Shown: positions 8,906-19,050, numbered from the stretch's first letter. The stretch is DNA of 64,000 bases from Lobulomyces angularis (GCA_027604685.1 JADHYX010000081.1:1-64000), one strand, 5' to 3'. The notes: generated from the letters alone by a model not told the origin. A program made the numbers and translations.

Positions 8906-11851
8906 TTATCTTAAGTAATACTTTCCACTATATATTATTACATCTGATACTAAAGATATTTTGTTTTTTATTAGTGATCCATCTTTTAGGTTCATAAAGT
9001 AACATAATAATTTAAATCCTTCTTTGTAAAAATCAATGTATTCTGTTTCACATGTTGATTTCTTTTTTTTATCTTTTATTTTTTTTCCATTTATATGATA
9101 TATTATTTTATATTTATTTATATAGAGTAAAATTTCTTTTGTAGAATAATTAGCAATGACATATTTATTAGAAAAATTTTTTGCATAATTGTCTAATATG
9201 TCTATTCCAATGTAACATAATAATATATACAATAAACATTCTTCATTTGTAGAAAAATAACTATTTGATTGATTTATTGAATATTTATCAATGTTACGAC
9301 CTCTTGATACCTTTCTATTATCTACACCTATATATTTATCATTATGTTTGTCTCTAATATATATTTCACAATTTTTATATATAATATAAATTTCGATGAG
9401 TGGATCACTACATCTTTGTTTATCTATATTAATTTTTTCCATTAATTTTTCTATGATAATTTTTTCTGTATCAGATTTAGCATTTACCCAATTATTATTA
9501 TCGAAATAAGTTATAGTGTTTTTATATATCTTGTCTGAAAGTAACATGTTATTATTATAATTACTGTTTGAAGATAATATATGATCACTGCAATTATAGT
9601 ATGTATTATCGTATAATACATACATATTCTTGAAAAATGATAATATATTTTCGTGTTTGTATTTGATAGCGTCTTTTAATATTAAACTAACATTTATATT
9701 GTTATTTTTTTCTTTTATAATTTTTATATAGTCACTTTTTACAATACAATTTTCAAACATTGTTAGCCTTTTGATTTTTCTATCTATGCTTAAAGGTATG
9801 AATTTAATAAATTTTATTTTGTGTTTGTTTTGTGTGTTTCTATATTCAACAAAATAGTAGTATTGATTAATATTTCTCAGTAAATAAATATTATTATCTA
9901 AAGATATAAATTTCAGTCTATTAGTATAATCATAGAGAATTACTAATGCTACAGTTCTATCAATGTTAATATGTTCGAGAATGTTCTTTATTGATAAATT
10001 TTTATTGTTCTCTTTAAAATTTTTATATAGATTATATACTTTTTCTATTAATATATGTTTTAAATTTATTCTTTGATAATTAATATATAATGATTTCTGT
10101 GATGTTGCATAGTATTTATCTGTTAAAATATCTGAAACATCAGAATTATATAGTTTATAATCTATCGCAATTTTCCTTAAGTCGTCCTCTATTAATTTTA
10201 TATTGTCTATTTTATTTTCAGATATTTTGTATTTCATCAAATCAATACTATCAACACCTGTTATTTCATTATTTGCTATTATATCATCTATAGGTGTGCT
10301 AATAGCTGCATATTTGTATATATCAACAATACAATTTTTCAACTCATCAGAATGTGAATTCAAACGTATAACTCTTTTCACTGCTTGATCTATTTTCATT
10401 AAATTCCAATGAGGAGTTAATATAAAAATCCTCCTAACATTATTAAAAGTTAATGCTTGTGTTGTAATATTACTACCTATTATAATTTTAATATATTTAC
10501 CATCTATATTATCTACATGATTAAACAATTTTAACTTATCGTTTATTTGATTTAGGTCTATATTACTGGATTCAGATGTTAGTACTAATATCTTTTTAGT
10601 ATTAGTGTTATTTTTAATTTCCGTACATGATATATTATTAGCAACTTGATAACCCATTAATTGTAACATTGATACATAGTAGTTTATACCCATTCCACCT
10701 ACTAATTCACAGAATATATATGAATTACCAATTTTTGCTAGCTCATCTTTCATATGAAACAATTTTACTGAATAATTTTGAATTTTATCTAATATATTTG
10801 CATGTATTCTTTCATAAGTTTTATTAAATTTATATATATTATTTCCGTCACTATTATACAACTCTATATTAATTTTATCTACTTTATCAACTGTTTCTAC
10901 TATTTTAGAATCAGGTATAGTTGCTAGAGTTACAGATTGTGGTTTTCTCATAAAATTTGTTTTCTTTTTTACTTCACCACTCATAGTTGATACAACTCTA
11001 TTATATGCTTCTCGTTGTTCACCCATCATTTGTAATATATACAATTTACTTTTAATTAATCCAGAATTTTTAAGTTTTGTACCCTCAACACTTTCAACAT
11101 ATCTATATCTAGGAACATTTTCTATTTTTGAACAGAAAGATATATTATTTTTCTTCATTACATTTAAATCATTATCATAATTATTTGAATTTAGAGATGA
11201 CAATAATATTAATAAAGGTTGTAATTCTGTTGATTTGTCGTACATCGGTGTACCAGTCATCATTATTAATCTAGATTTATCTAGTTTTCTAAGAAAATCT
11301 TTTAATACTCTGTATACCTTTTTTTGATCTTCTATGGATGCTTCTGGTTTTATTCTTAAGTCATGAGCTTCATCCACTATAAATAGATATCCATTATATT
11401 TTTCTACGACTTCTTCTATTCTTAATTCTATTTTTTTAGAAAATGTAATAAACCTTTCAAAAATAATATTATTAGTAAAATAGTCTTTTATATCCTGCTC
11501 GGAATTTATATTTTTATATCTTATTAACCATTTTCTTATATTTTCCTCGATGGCTATTTGATTAGCTGGTCCTTTTATTATATAAACTACTTTAGGATAT
11601 ATAGACTTTAGATTATCATACGCAATTATGGAACAGTCTGTCTTCCCCGCTCCCATGGAATGAAAAAGTAATATATTCATCATGTCGTTAGAATTTTGCA
11701 TTAATCTTTTTATAAACGTTTGATTTTTTTTACATTTATATTCAGTTTCATCTACATTTGGACCTATTATTTCTAAGAACAGTTCTTCGGACCATAATAA
11801 ATCTGCGTAATTCTTTAATTCAACACTTGGAAATGTTACTAAATCGTTCAT
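8906..11851 (-). CDS. D6/NPH-I-like superfamily II helicase/ATPase
   Basis: A 981-residue DExH protein. Motif I is LLFHSMGAGKT (GKT at 69-71), motif II is FIVDEAHD (DEAH 160-163) and motif III is MMTGTPM (199-202). A C-terminal RecA domain carries IIGSNITTQALTF (motif V) and HWNLMKIDQAVKRVIR (motif VI, near residue 490). 'H.MGAGKT' with 'HWN...QAxxRxxR' is the hallmark of the helicases shared by poxviruses, asfarviruses and giant viruses (D6/D11-type early transcription or termination ATPases). Residues from about 520 to 981 form a long N/K/I-rich extension I do not recognise. The likely role is viral transcription or nucleic-acid remodelling. This is the strongest evidence for a nucleocytovirus origin. 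Confidence 0.88.
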   Translation of the reverse strand: MNDLVTFPSVELKNYADLLWSEELFLEIIGPNVDETEYKCKKNQTFIKRLMQNSNDMMNILLFHSMGAGKTDCSIIAYDNLKSIYPKVVYIIKGPANQIAIEENIRKWLIRYKNINSEQDIKDYFTNNIIFERFITFSKKIELRIEEVVEKYNGYLFIVDEAHDLRIKPEASIEDQKKVYRVLKDFLRKLDKSRLIMMTGTPMYDKSTELQPLLILLSSLNSNNYDNDLNVMKKNNISFCSKIENVPRYRYVESVEGTKLKNSGLIKSKLYILQMMGEQREAYNRVVSTMSGEVKKKTNFMRKPQSVTLATIPDSKIVETVDKVDKINIELYNSDGNNIYKFNKTYERIHANILDKIQNYSVKLFHMKDELAKIGNSYIFCELVGGMGINYYVSMLQLMGYQVANNISCTEIKNNTNTKKILVLTSESSNIDLNQINDKLKLFNHVDNIDGKYIKIIIGSNITTQALTFNNVRRIFILTPHWNLMKIDQAVKRVIRLNSHSDELKNCIVDIYKYAAISTPIDDIIANNEITGVDSIDLMKYKISENKIDNIKLIEDDLRKIAIDYKLYNSDVSDILTDKYYATSQKSLYINYQRINLKHILIEKVYNLYKNFKENNKNLSIKNILEHINIDRTVALVILYDYTNRLKFISLDNNIYLLRNINQYYYFVEYRNTQNKHKIKFIKFIPLSIDRKIKRLTMFENCIVKSDYIKIIKEKNNNINVSLILKDAIKYKHENILSFFKNMYVLYDNTYYNCSDHILSSNSNYNNNMLLSDKIYKNTITYFDNNNWVNAKSDTEKIIIEKLMEKINIDKQRCSDPLIEIYIIYKNCEIYIRDKHNDKYIGVDNRKVSRGRNIDKYSINQSNSYFSTNEECLLYILLCYIGIDILDNYAKNFSNKYVIANYSTKEILLYINKYKIIYHINGKKIKDKKKKSTCETEYIDFYKEGFKLLCYFMNLKDGSLIKNKISLVSDVIIYSGKYYLR

Positions 11852-12010
11852 CTTTTATAAATTTAACTGAATAATTTTTCCAATAATCAATTTATTTTTT
11901 TTTATAATATCTTTTTGAAAAAAACCACAATCTAATTTTATTAAAAGAAACTATAAAGACAAAAAAATTTTTTTTATTTTACACAAATATCTGCTACATT
12001 AAATATTTTA

Positions 12011-12610
12011 TTATGTAAGTTCTATATATACTGTTTTTTCACGATCAATATTTGTTTCCATAGCATATTTTGTTATATTATTTTGTTGAGTCATTTTTAT
12101 ATATTTTACCTTTATAATATCACTACTAACAATTATTTTTTCTATCTCTGACATCATTGAATTTTTACCTTTGTTTCTTCTACTTGTTAATAATAAATGA
12201 TATTTTATTTCTTTGTGTATGAAGCATGTATATAATAAATTATATGAGGGTATATAAACAAAGTTCATCTGGATTTGATCTTTGTAGTCCTTTAAAGACG
12301 TGCATACAACATTAGAGTTTAATTCTTTTACATCAGACCAATATAAGATAGGAAATTTAACTATGATAGATAACATAGCGTTCACCATTCCTATATTAGG
12401 ATCTATATAAAAGAGACTGCCACCCGCTAAGACAAACAGTAATATCTCATCATTAGTATTTATTAGGCAATCACCATCTGTTAGTTCTGGAAGTTTAGAA
12501 TTAAAGGAATTCATATTTACCCTATCGTTATGTGCAAATGAATCTATAATCTTAAAATCTGTATAAAATACATTACATCTATTGTTTGCCATTATATTTA
12601 AAGGGTCCAA
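12011..12610 (-). CDS. Hypothetical 199-aa protein
   Basis: A beta-rich soluble protein with no recognised motif. LLFVLAGGSLFYIDP near residues 57-72 looks like a buried beta hairpin rather than a membrane helix. The ATG at 12610 lies 71 bp from the divergent small membrane-protein gene at 12682, so the two probably share a promoter region. An internal in-frame ATG (codon 7) is an alternative start. Function unknown. Confidence 0.7.
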   Translation of the reverse strand: MDPLNIMANNRCNVFYTDFKIIDSFAHNDRVNMNSFNSKLPELTDGDCLINTNDEILLFVLAGGSLFYIDPNIGMVNAMLSIIVKFPILYWSDVKELNSNVVCTSLKDYKDQIQMNFVYIPSYNLLYTCFIHKEIKYHLLLTSRRNKGKNSMMSEIEKIIVSSDIIKVKYIKMTQQNNITKYAMETNIDREKTVYIELT

Positions 12611-12681
12611 CTATTCCTTAGACAGTTTATTTTCTTTTATTTCAGTTTAAAATGTTAAATGAAGAATCAATATATAAATGA

Positions 12682-12921
12682 ATGTTATATATTGTCGAAA
12701 TTATGAAAAGTAATATAGTCTCAGTATCACTGGAGAACTTAAATAATACAAAAAAGAAATATGATGGAATATTATTGTTAACTAATTATATTTTATTTGC
12801 AGCGTTAAGTATTACTTTAGCCTCTTTATGTCATGGAATCAGTATTATGAATGAAAATGTAAACAATGTGATGTTATATTTAAATAGTCAGAATACAAGT
12901 ACTGCAAAAACTTTATTATAG
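12682..12921 (+). CDS. Small single-pass membrane protein
   Basis: A 79-residue protein with one clear hydrophobic helix at about 29-52 (ILLLTNYILFAALSITLASL), a short polar N-terminus with a KKK patch before the helix, and a 25-residue Asn/Ser/Thr-rich tail. Such small proteins are often virion or replication-site membrane components, but nothing identifies this one. An internal ATG at codon 8 is an alternative start. A strong palindrome (12930-12948) follows the stop within 10 bp, supporting a real transcription unit. Confidence 0.55.
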   Translation: MLYIVEIMKSNIVSVSLENLNNTKKKYDGILLLTNYILFAALSITLASLCHGISIMNENVNNVMLYLNSQNTSTAKTLL

Positions 12922-12929
12922 TAAATCAG

Positions 12930-12948
12930 TATCTCTTTTAAAAGATAT
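12930..12948. terminator. Bidirectional T/A hairpin between convergent genes
   Basis: TATCTCTTTTAAAAGATAT is almost a perfect palindrome. It lies 9 bp after the plus-strand stop (12921) and 62 bp from the minus-strand stop (13010), so it can serve both. Confidence 0.5.
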
Positions 12949-13009
12949 AGATACACATAATCTTAATCAAAAACCAGAAATTTACACATAATAGAAAACT
13001 CAGCGATAC

Positions 13010-13582
13010 TTATTGTGTTATTAAACTTCCAGGATTGAAAATACCATTTACTTGATTACCAACATCATTAGCTACTTTTGGTGCATTTATAGCTAATTGA
13101 TCAAAAAATTGTTTAATATCAAGAGTAATTTTGTTTATATCTCTATCAATGTTTTTTATAAGTACATATGCTTGGTATGCATGATAAAATAGATAACAAA
13201 AAATAACAAAGCCTATAATAAAACCAACAATCTTGAATAAAAATATAACGTTTTCATATTTACTTCTTATTTCAGTCAATTTATCCCAACATCCACGTTT
13301 CTTTTTTTTCATGGAAAACTTAGTTTCAATGTCATTCTTATTATCAAACTCATAGTTTAAAGTTTCAGTTTCGTTTAATATCACGTCAGATATTTGATAT
13401 TTTTTATAAAAGCTTTTTTTATCAAAACTATCCCCTAACTTTTTATTTATAGAATTTGATACATAAGAAGATTGATCTTGAAATGCATTGGATTTGGCTT
13501 CAGGCTTAATACTTTTGATTTCTGATTCTGGATACTCTGGCACATCAGACAATCTTATTACTTTATCGTTAAAATCAACCAT
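13010..13582 (-). CDS. Single-pass membrane protein, 190 aa
   Basis: Residues 1-90 are polar, with Pro, Ser and acidic residues. A strongly basic patch (MKKKKRG, 91-97) precedes a hydrophobic segment at about 112-133 (VIFLFKIVGFIIGFVIFCYL), and residues 134-190 form an amphipathic tail. There is no N-terminal signal peptide. The topology with the basic patch inside predicts a cytoplasmic N-terminus (type II). A virion envelope or inner membrane protein is plausible but not shown. It is convergent with the gene at 12682. Confidence 0.7.
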   Translation of the reverse strand: MVDFNDKVIRLSDVPEYPESEIKSIKPEAKSNAFQDQSSYVSNSINKKLGDSFDKKSFYKKYQISDVILNETETLNYEFDNKNDIETKFSMKKKKRGCWDKLTEIRSKYENVIFLFKIVGFIIGFVIFCYLFYHAYQAYVLIKNIDRDINKITLDIKQFFDQLAINAPKVANDVGNQVNGIFNPGSLITQ

Positions 13583-13946
13583 TTTTTTACTATATATAGA
13601 ATAAAATTATCTTGCAAATCATTTATTATTTTTATTGTTCTTTTAGTGCAATATCTATTTTATTACAAACAATAAATATTATAGATAATATAAACATACT
13701 GATATTACTATCTTTTACTGGAGTTTAATTCATGTTTTAAAAACATTACGAAATTTACTTAAAAAAGTTAGAAAGTAAAAAACTAAGTCTTTTAGAATTA
13801 ACTGATTTTAAAACTAAAAAATTTTACTCTTATTTCTTTTGATGTTAAAAATTGTATTATATACTAAATGAAACATTATTCTTTGTATATATATATTACT
13901 ATTAAACTTTAGTAACGAAATACGATTATTATTCTTAGAAAGTGAA

Positions 13947-14074
13947 AATTCATTTAAAAAAACTAAGTCAACTAAGAAAACTAAGTCCCCAAAAAAATTT
14001 TTTTTTTGACCAAGAAAACTAAGAAAACTAAGTCGCCGAAATTTTAAACTGATTTTTATAGATTAAATATTTTT
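13947..14074 (+). repeat. Dispersed CTAAG/A-tract repeat, copy 2 (type A, forward)
   Basis: Reference copy. It reads ATTCATTTAAAAAAACTAAG, more CTAAG units, then CCCC followed by an A7/T10 core, then GACC and three further CTAAG units, AAGTCGCCGAA, and ends in ACTGATTTTTATAGATTAAA. It forms an inverted pair with copy 3. Confidence 0.9.
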
Positions 14075-14632
14075 CTCACAGGCTATTCTTTAACTCTTAA
14101 TATTGTATAACATACTTGATGTATTATTTTTTAATCGTCTAAATAGTTGTTACTATACGTTTTAATATTTATTATGTGTGTTACAGTTGTCCTTGTAAAT
14201 AAAGTTAATTGATTTCACATATAATTTTGCTTTCTTCTAATAGATAAATGATTACGCTATATCTCAATACATATAGAGATAAGAAGACAATTGGACATAT
14301 GAATCTGATGTTTCTTGAAACTAATGTCATGTTGCCTATTGTAGTTAAAAAAGAGAAAAAATAGAAATAATAGATATAGCTATAATAGAACCTCTTATTT
14401 ATAAGTATTTAATTTAAATTGACGTCATTAATTACACTACTCTTTAAAAGCCTAACAAATATAATAATACATAGTGTAAAAGAAGATTTTTAACATATGT
14501 TTATATATTAAAATGTTGCTAAGTTAACTGCAAAACATGCCATAAAGAGTGAAATTCTATCTTTTAACATTATACTAAAACAGTGTAAATACAATCTATG
14601 ATCCTTGATGTCTATAAATGGCTCATGTCAAA
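14075..14632. other. Non-coding segment between inverted repeat copies
   Basis: About 560 bp bounded by inverted copies 2 and 3. No frame of convincing length or composition was found. The outer few tens of bases are repeat-family flank: the left edge resembles the flank of the copy at 26866, and the right edge (TGTCTATAAAT) resembles other copies. The middle shows nothing recognisable. Confidence 0.5.
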
Positions 14633-14756
14633 ATTTATATATTCTACAAAAATCAATTAAAAAATTGGGTGACTTAGTTTTCTTAGTTTTCTTGGTTAAA
14701 AAAAAATTTTTTTTTGGGGACTTAGTTTTCTTAGTTTTTCTAGTTTTTTTTTAATG
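14633..14756 (-). repeat. Dispersed CTAAG/A-tract repeat, copy 3 (type A, reverse)
   Basis: Reverse-oriented copy with ACTTAGTTTTCTTAGTTTTC units, an A9/T9 core and a GGGG/GACTTAGTTTT arm. The arms have minor substitutions (GGGTGAC, CTTGGTT). The 367 bp to the right (14757-15123) are AT-rich with no gene visible. Confidence 0.88.
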
Positions 14757-15123
14757 AGTTTTGATTTATAGAATTAATTATCGTGTTTCTCATTTATGAA
14801 ATAACACTATATCTATTTATGAATTGTAAACATCTTCTAAAAGTAATATAAAGTACAAAAATAGTAAAATAAATTATGTATATAATATTTTCAAATATAT
14901 AATCATTTTTTTTTTATGTTACGTCAATAATTTGTATTTTATGTAATTTTCATTGTACTCTGTTATACAAATATTTCCTCTTATAATAAAGATTTTAAAA
15001 ATATCGCAGTAATTCATAAAAAAATATTATTTTTTCTATTCTAAATCTAGGTGATCTACTAATTAGTTATTATATTAAATATATAATTCATAAAACATTA
15101 AACACTGTGTTTAAAAAATGCTA

Positions 15124-16695
15124 TCAATTATTTAATAGTTGTTCTTTTAATTTTAGAATTTCTTCTTCTATTGATATATTCTCTGGATCTTCCTGTTTTA
15201 TATTAATTAGATCAGTGATAATAGGTTCTAAGTGCCATGTCTTATCTTTCATGAAAGGCATTAATGCTATATACTCCCATTTTATATCATTATGTTTGAA
15301 TCCTTTTTCTTTAAGCCTGTTAAGTGCCACTGTTGCAATCTTCAAAGGGTTATCGATATATTTGGATATCGAATCTTTATCAAATATACTGGTAACATTA
15401 TTCATTAAAATTTTATTGCAATCAAATATATCAGTAATTTTCTCGTATTTCTCAGTTTTCCATAAAACAGGATGTTTAAAACATACTTTACTATTACAAT
15501 CCTTTCTACAAGAAACTACATAAGGCAATAACAATATTTGCCTGTCAAGTGATGACATAATATTTACCTTTATATCCCACAAGAGTTCCCAAAGTTTCAA
15601 CTCTTCTTCTAATGTTACCTCTAAGTTAGAATTTTTATTTCTTATTTTCATTAATAAGAGTGTCTTTTTATGACTACACGAGAGCCATGTTCTATTATTT
15701 GCATCTCTGGAGTGTATACCTAACAAATAAATTCTCCTACTATTGTGTCCAGGTAAACAATTAAAATATTTTACTTCTGTTGATAATGATCTCCAAATAG
15801 ACGTAGTACTGAGTGGTTGAATCATTTTAAACTTAATATCTTTTTCACCTGTATCTTCAAATTCTTTTTTATTCGCAATGTACATTTTGTACATACAAGA
15901 TAAAATTATCTTGGTAATAGAAGGATCATTAAACTTATAAATTTTTCTAACGTATAACGTATTAATTCGTAGATTGGTTAAAGGTGTATTCACACTAGTA
16001 TCAATAGAACTTGTAATTAAATGTTTCCCAAACGCTCCTGCAATTATACTCGTATTAGAACACCAGCATATTCGCCATTCTATATATGTTGTAATAATAA
16101 CAAATATAAATTTAGATTGACAACTATATTTTATTTCTTTCATACAATCGTTAACTATATTATAAATTTTAATATTATCAAGATTATTTTCATTAAAATT
16201 TGGATTTATTGGTATACAAACTCCTATTATTTTATTATTTATTGATTTAATAACTATTATGTTTAGATCTTTTTCTCTTTCTATACAAGGCATTAATGTC
16301 TCTTGTAATATAATAATTTCATGACTTTCTTTCATATATTCTTTTATATCATATAGTGTTACAGATATGAGTTTTAGTATTGCGTTATCCTGGTTCCAGT
16401 CGATAATCATTTCATTTTTTATATTGAAAGTTGCCCATAATACCGAACTTTTGTTCATTTTTAAGAGATTTTCATCGTCATAAATACTTAATGGAGTAAA
16501 ATTTTCACTTATTAGCTTTACAGGTTTAACTCTCGATGGTATCTCAGTTATTGATTCATTACTAGACTCTATATCAACAGTTAGCTTTGGAAGACCGTTT
16601 TTGACTAAATAATTGATACCATATTCTTTATTTTTAATTCTAGTAGTTTTTGTTAAATCATCTATTTTCCTTTTCAAACATCTATTGTCTTCCAT
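15124..16695 (-). CDS. Crinkler-like nuclease-kinase protein, nuclease site lost
   Basis: A 523-residue paralogue of the proteins at 16947 and 35665. It has a short basic N-terminus ending in a NYLVKNGLPKL motif, a PD-(D/E)XK-like nuclease domain (about 100-220, ending EWRICWCSN) and a C-terminal kinase-like domain. At the position of the catalytic E-x-K (EVKKP in both paralogues) this copy reads CIPINP, so the nuclease is almost certainly inactive. The kinase part keeps KGFKHNDIKWEY (HxD-type catalytic loop) and a late Asp in ITDLINI. This nuclease plus kinase architecture is described for Crinkler-type effectors of oomycetes and fungi. It is tandem with the 16947 gene on the same strand. 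Confidence 0.75.
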   Translation of the reverse strand: MEDNRCLKRKIDDLTKTTRIKNKEYGINYLVKNGLPKLTVDIESSNESITEIPSRVKPVKLISENFTPLSIYDDENLLKMNKSSVLWATFNIKNEMIIDWNQDNAILKLISVTLYDIKEYMKESHEIIILQETLMPCIEREKDLNIIVIKSINNKIIGVCIPINPNFNENNLDNIKIYNIVNDCMKEIKYSCQSKFIFVIITTYIEWRICWCSNTSIIAGAFGKHLITSSIDTSVNTPLTNLRINTLYVRKIYKFNDPSITKIILSCMYKMYIANKKEFEDTGEKDIKFKMIQPLSTTSIWRSLSTEVKYFNCLPGHNSRRIYLLGIHSRDANNRTWLSCSHKKTLLLMKIRNKNSNLEVTLEEELKLWELLWDIKVNIMSSLDRQILLLPYVVSCRKDCNSKVCFKHPVLWKTEKYEKITDIFDCNKILMNNVTSIFDKDSISKYIDNPLKIATVALNRLKEKGFKHNDIKWEYIALMPFMKDKTWHLEPIITDLINIKQEDPENISIEEEILKLKEQLLNN

Positions 16696-16922
16696 ATATT
16701 TTGTTCTTAATATTATTGTAAAAAAATAGATATGATAAGATTTTTTATATTTAAATTAAGTTGCAAAAACAGTCTTTTAATTCAAATATTTTGATTTATA
16801 CTAATGCATATAAAAATTATTATATAGTACAAAATTCAATTAACTTAATAGAGAGCTTTTACTTTATTCTTATACATACAACTTTAACTTCAAATTAGAG
16901 AAATAAAGTTAACTATCAATGC

Positions 16923-16935
16923 GTTTTTTTAAAAT
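16923..16935. terminator. T/A palindrome after second nuclease-kinase gene
   Basis: GTTTTTTTAAAAT ends about 12 bp before the stop of the leftward gene ending at 16947. Confidence 0.4.
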
Positions 16936-16946
16936 AATATAAATTG

Positions 16947-18509
16947 TTACTTTAGCTTACTTAATTCTATATTAATATCAATATCCTTACTATCCACTTT
17001 CTTAATGCCAGTTAGGTCTATCATAATAGGCTTCACAGTCCAATTATTATCATTCACTTTGATTGGAAGTAAAGCAACATGTCTCCATTCAATATCATCG
17101 TGTCTAAATCCCTTTTCTTTCATTACTGTTAGAGCTTCTCTCGCTACTGTCATCGGATTATCAATATAGCTTTTTATTTTATCCACATCAAATAGGTTTA
17201 GTTTATTTTCTAGCATATAATCAAAATTAAGTATATCTTTTTTAGTTTCATTTTTATTCCAAACTTCTGGAGATTTAAAATATATTTTACCCTCAATATT
17301 CTTTATACATTGAAATGCGAAAGGCATAATCAATGTATTATCTTTGTCGAATTTTGTAACGTATGTATTACAATCCCAAATATCATTCCAGTATTTAGAT
17401 TCATTATTTAACATCTCTTCCGCACTAGTTGAATTATTGATTGAAGACAGCTTTAAAACAACAAGATTTCCATTATCAGAACAAGAAAGCCATGCTCTAC
17501 CATCTCTACCATCATGATATTTCTTCAATAGATAAAAGCCATTTATATTTTCTCTTGGAAATTGATATGTAAAATGTTGAAGAGTTTCCGGTAAAGATTT
17601 CCAATACATCTTACTTTGATTAACTTCTATATATTTAAATTTAAATTCTTTAAATTTTATATTTTCTGGAGTTTCATTATGCGTCACATACATTTTATGA
17701 ATACAGGAAGTTAAAATTTGAGCAATTGAAGGATCATTATGTTTATAACACTCACTTAGATACAATGTGTTCTCATCTATATTATAAGGATAAGAGTCTT
17801 TGTCATATCTAATATGTTTTAGTATCTCCGACTCTGTTCTTGACTTAGCTATGTTGTTCACATTTGAATACCAACATATTCTCCATTCATTATAGGTAGT
17901 AATGATTGCAATAACATATTTAGTTCCATAAGTATATCTTAATTCTTGCATATAATTATTAATCTGAGTATATAACTTATTATTATCTAAGTCATTTCCT
18001 CCTATGCTTGGTTTTTTTACTTCACATATTCCTATTATATCATTGTTTTCGATTCTTATTACAGCAATATTTGCTCTATACTCTTTTAGAGTAGAAGATA
18101 GATCTTGTTCTAGAAGTATATTAATAGTTCTTTCCTTTTTTACATATGATATAATATCTTGCAATGCTGAAGCTACATGACGTCGAATATCAGCCTCTGT
18201 TCTCCAATTACTTAATGTTTCTTCCCCATATAATGTACTTGCCCATATAACTGACTGCAACTCTTTTTCTAGTAAGATTTGTTTGTTATATTCTTCTAAT
18301 ATAGTAAAATTGTCTTCTATTATATTTATATTAACTGTATTGTTATTTAATGATGTATAATAACTAGGTGTTTCTGATGTTGTCATATTTCTTCCTAGAT
18401 TCGGAAATCCCTTATTTACTAAATAATTTACTTTATGCCTTTTCTCAATTTCCATTTTGGCTTTTTCTAATGCCTCATTCCTTTTCTTAAGAGATTCCTC
18501 GACGTTCAT
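16947..18509 (-). CDS. Crinkler-like nuclease-kinase protein
   Basis: A 520-residue protein. Residues 1-35 are a charged helix leading to NYLVNKGFPNLGRN. The nuclease domain shows IGICEVKKP (E and K near residue 162) and YMQELRYTYG. The upstream Asp seen in the 35665 paralogue (SDITVF) is Asn here (ANIAVI), so a metal ligand may be missing. The kinase domain has a glycine-rich strand (KYHDGRDGRAWLS), an ATP-binding Lys candidate (VVLKLSS), a catalytic loop FRHDDIEWRHV and a metal-binding Asp in IMIDLTGI. It is probably an active kinase-like domain with an impaired nuclease. Host-directed effector function is inferred from the architecture. Confidence 0.8.
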   Translation of the reverse strand: MNVEESLKKRNEALEKAKMEIEKRHKVNYLVNKGFPNLGRNMTTSETPSYYTSLNNNTVNINIIEDNFTILEEYNKQILLEKELQSVIWASTLYGEETLSNWRTEADIRRHVASALQDIISYVKKERTINILLEQDLSSTLKEYRANIAVIRIENNDIIGICEVKKPSIGGNDLDNNKLYTQINNYMQELRYTYGTKYVIAIITTYNEWRICWYSNVNNIAKSRTESEILKHIRYDKDSYPYNIDENTLYLSECYKHNDPSIAQILTSCIHKMYVTHNETPENIKFKEFKFKYIEVNQSKMYWKSLPETLQHFTYQFPRENINGFYLLKKYHDGRDGRAWLSCSDNGNLVVLKLSSINNSTSAEEMLNNESKYWNDIWDCNTYVTKFDKDNTLIMPFAFQCIKNIEGKIYFKSPEVWNKNETKKDILNFDYMLENKLNLFDVDKIKSYIDNPMTVAREALTVMKEKGFRHDDIEWRHVALLPIKVNDNNWTVKPIMIDLTGIKKVDSKDIDINIELSKLK

Positions 18510-18613
18510 ATTCTTATTTTATTTTATATACCATTATGAATTCATTATATTCAAAAGAATAAATCATTTAATTATAGTTGCTGTTTTATCAATATTAATT
18601 TTGTTTGTTTCTT

Positions 18614-18829
18614 CTTTTTTTTTTAATGAATTTTCAAAATGGCAAAATAAGACCCGTTTTATACATTATTGATTATATTGAACTATATATTTTTTGAAGC
18701 GTTTCATATTAATCCCTGATGTACAAAAATATTAAGTAGGCTCCCTTCCGAGACTTACCTTATCCTACTAAACTTATCTTCATAATGAGATTTTATGACA
18801 GATGATAAAACATTTTCTTTGCGTCATCA
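18614..18829. other. Conserved non-coding element, copy 1
   Basis: This matches 58524-58762 in four blocks at nearly fixed spacing: AAGCGTTTCATAT, a 31-nt core (18737-18767), TTTTATGACA and GCGTCAT. The core begins TAGG and ends CCTA, with CTC/GAG around an inner C/T loop. The left end also carries the AATGAATTTT terminus of the dispersed repeat. No frame is conserved between copies. It may be a structured RNA, a regulatory element or a second repeat family. It fills most of the 541-bp gap 18510-19050. Confidence 0.65.
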
Positions 18830-18966
18830 AAACAATATATCTTTTATTTTTTTGCTAGTTTAAATACTAATTCATTTTTTTTCATTTTATTTTTATTACG
18901 ATATATTTATTATACAAATTCTTTTTTGTAACAATAAAACCGTTTAAATATATACTTTTTAGTGTT

Positions 18967-18979
18967 CTTTTTAAAAAAT
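18967..18979. terminator. T/A palindrome after F-box/NTase gene
   Basis: CTTTTTAAAAAAT lies about 70 bp beyond the stop of the leftward gene ending at 19051. Confidence 0.35.
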
Positions 18980-19050
18980 ATTACTTAATATATTTTTGTA
19001 TTTATACCATGTAGAAATCAACATAGAACATCACGGAATATTACCAAAAC

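Noticed and set aside
18457..18672. 71-codon hydrophobic frame, possible membrane protein
   Set aside because: It overlaps the start of the 16947 gene on the opposite strand and the conserved non-coding element; the hydrophobicity follows from T-richness.
18737..18767. Reading the conserved core as a 5' splice site (GGTAAGT on the minus strand)
   Set aside because: No exon or branch/acceptor context is visible and the neighbouring genes are uninterrupted. Kept only as a note in the element description.
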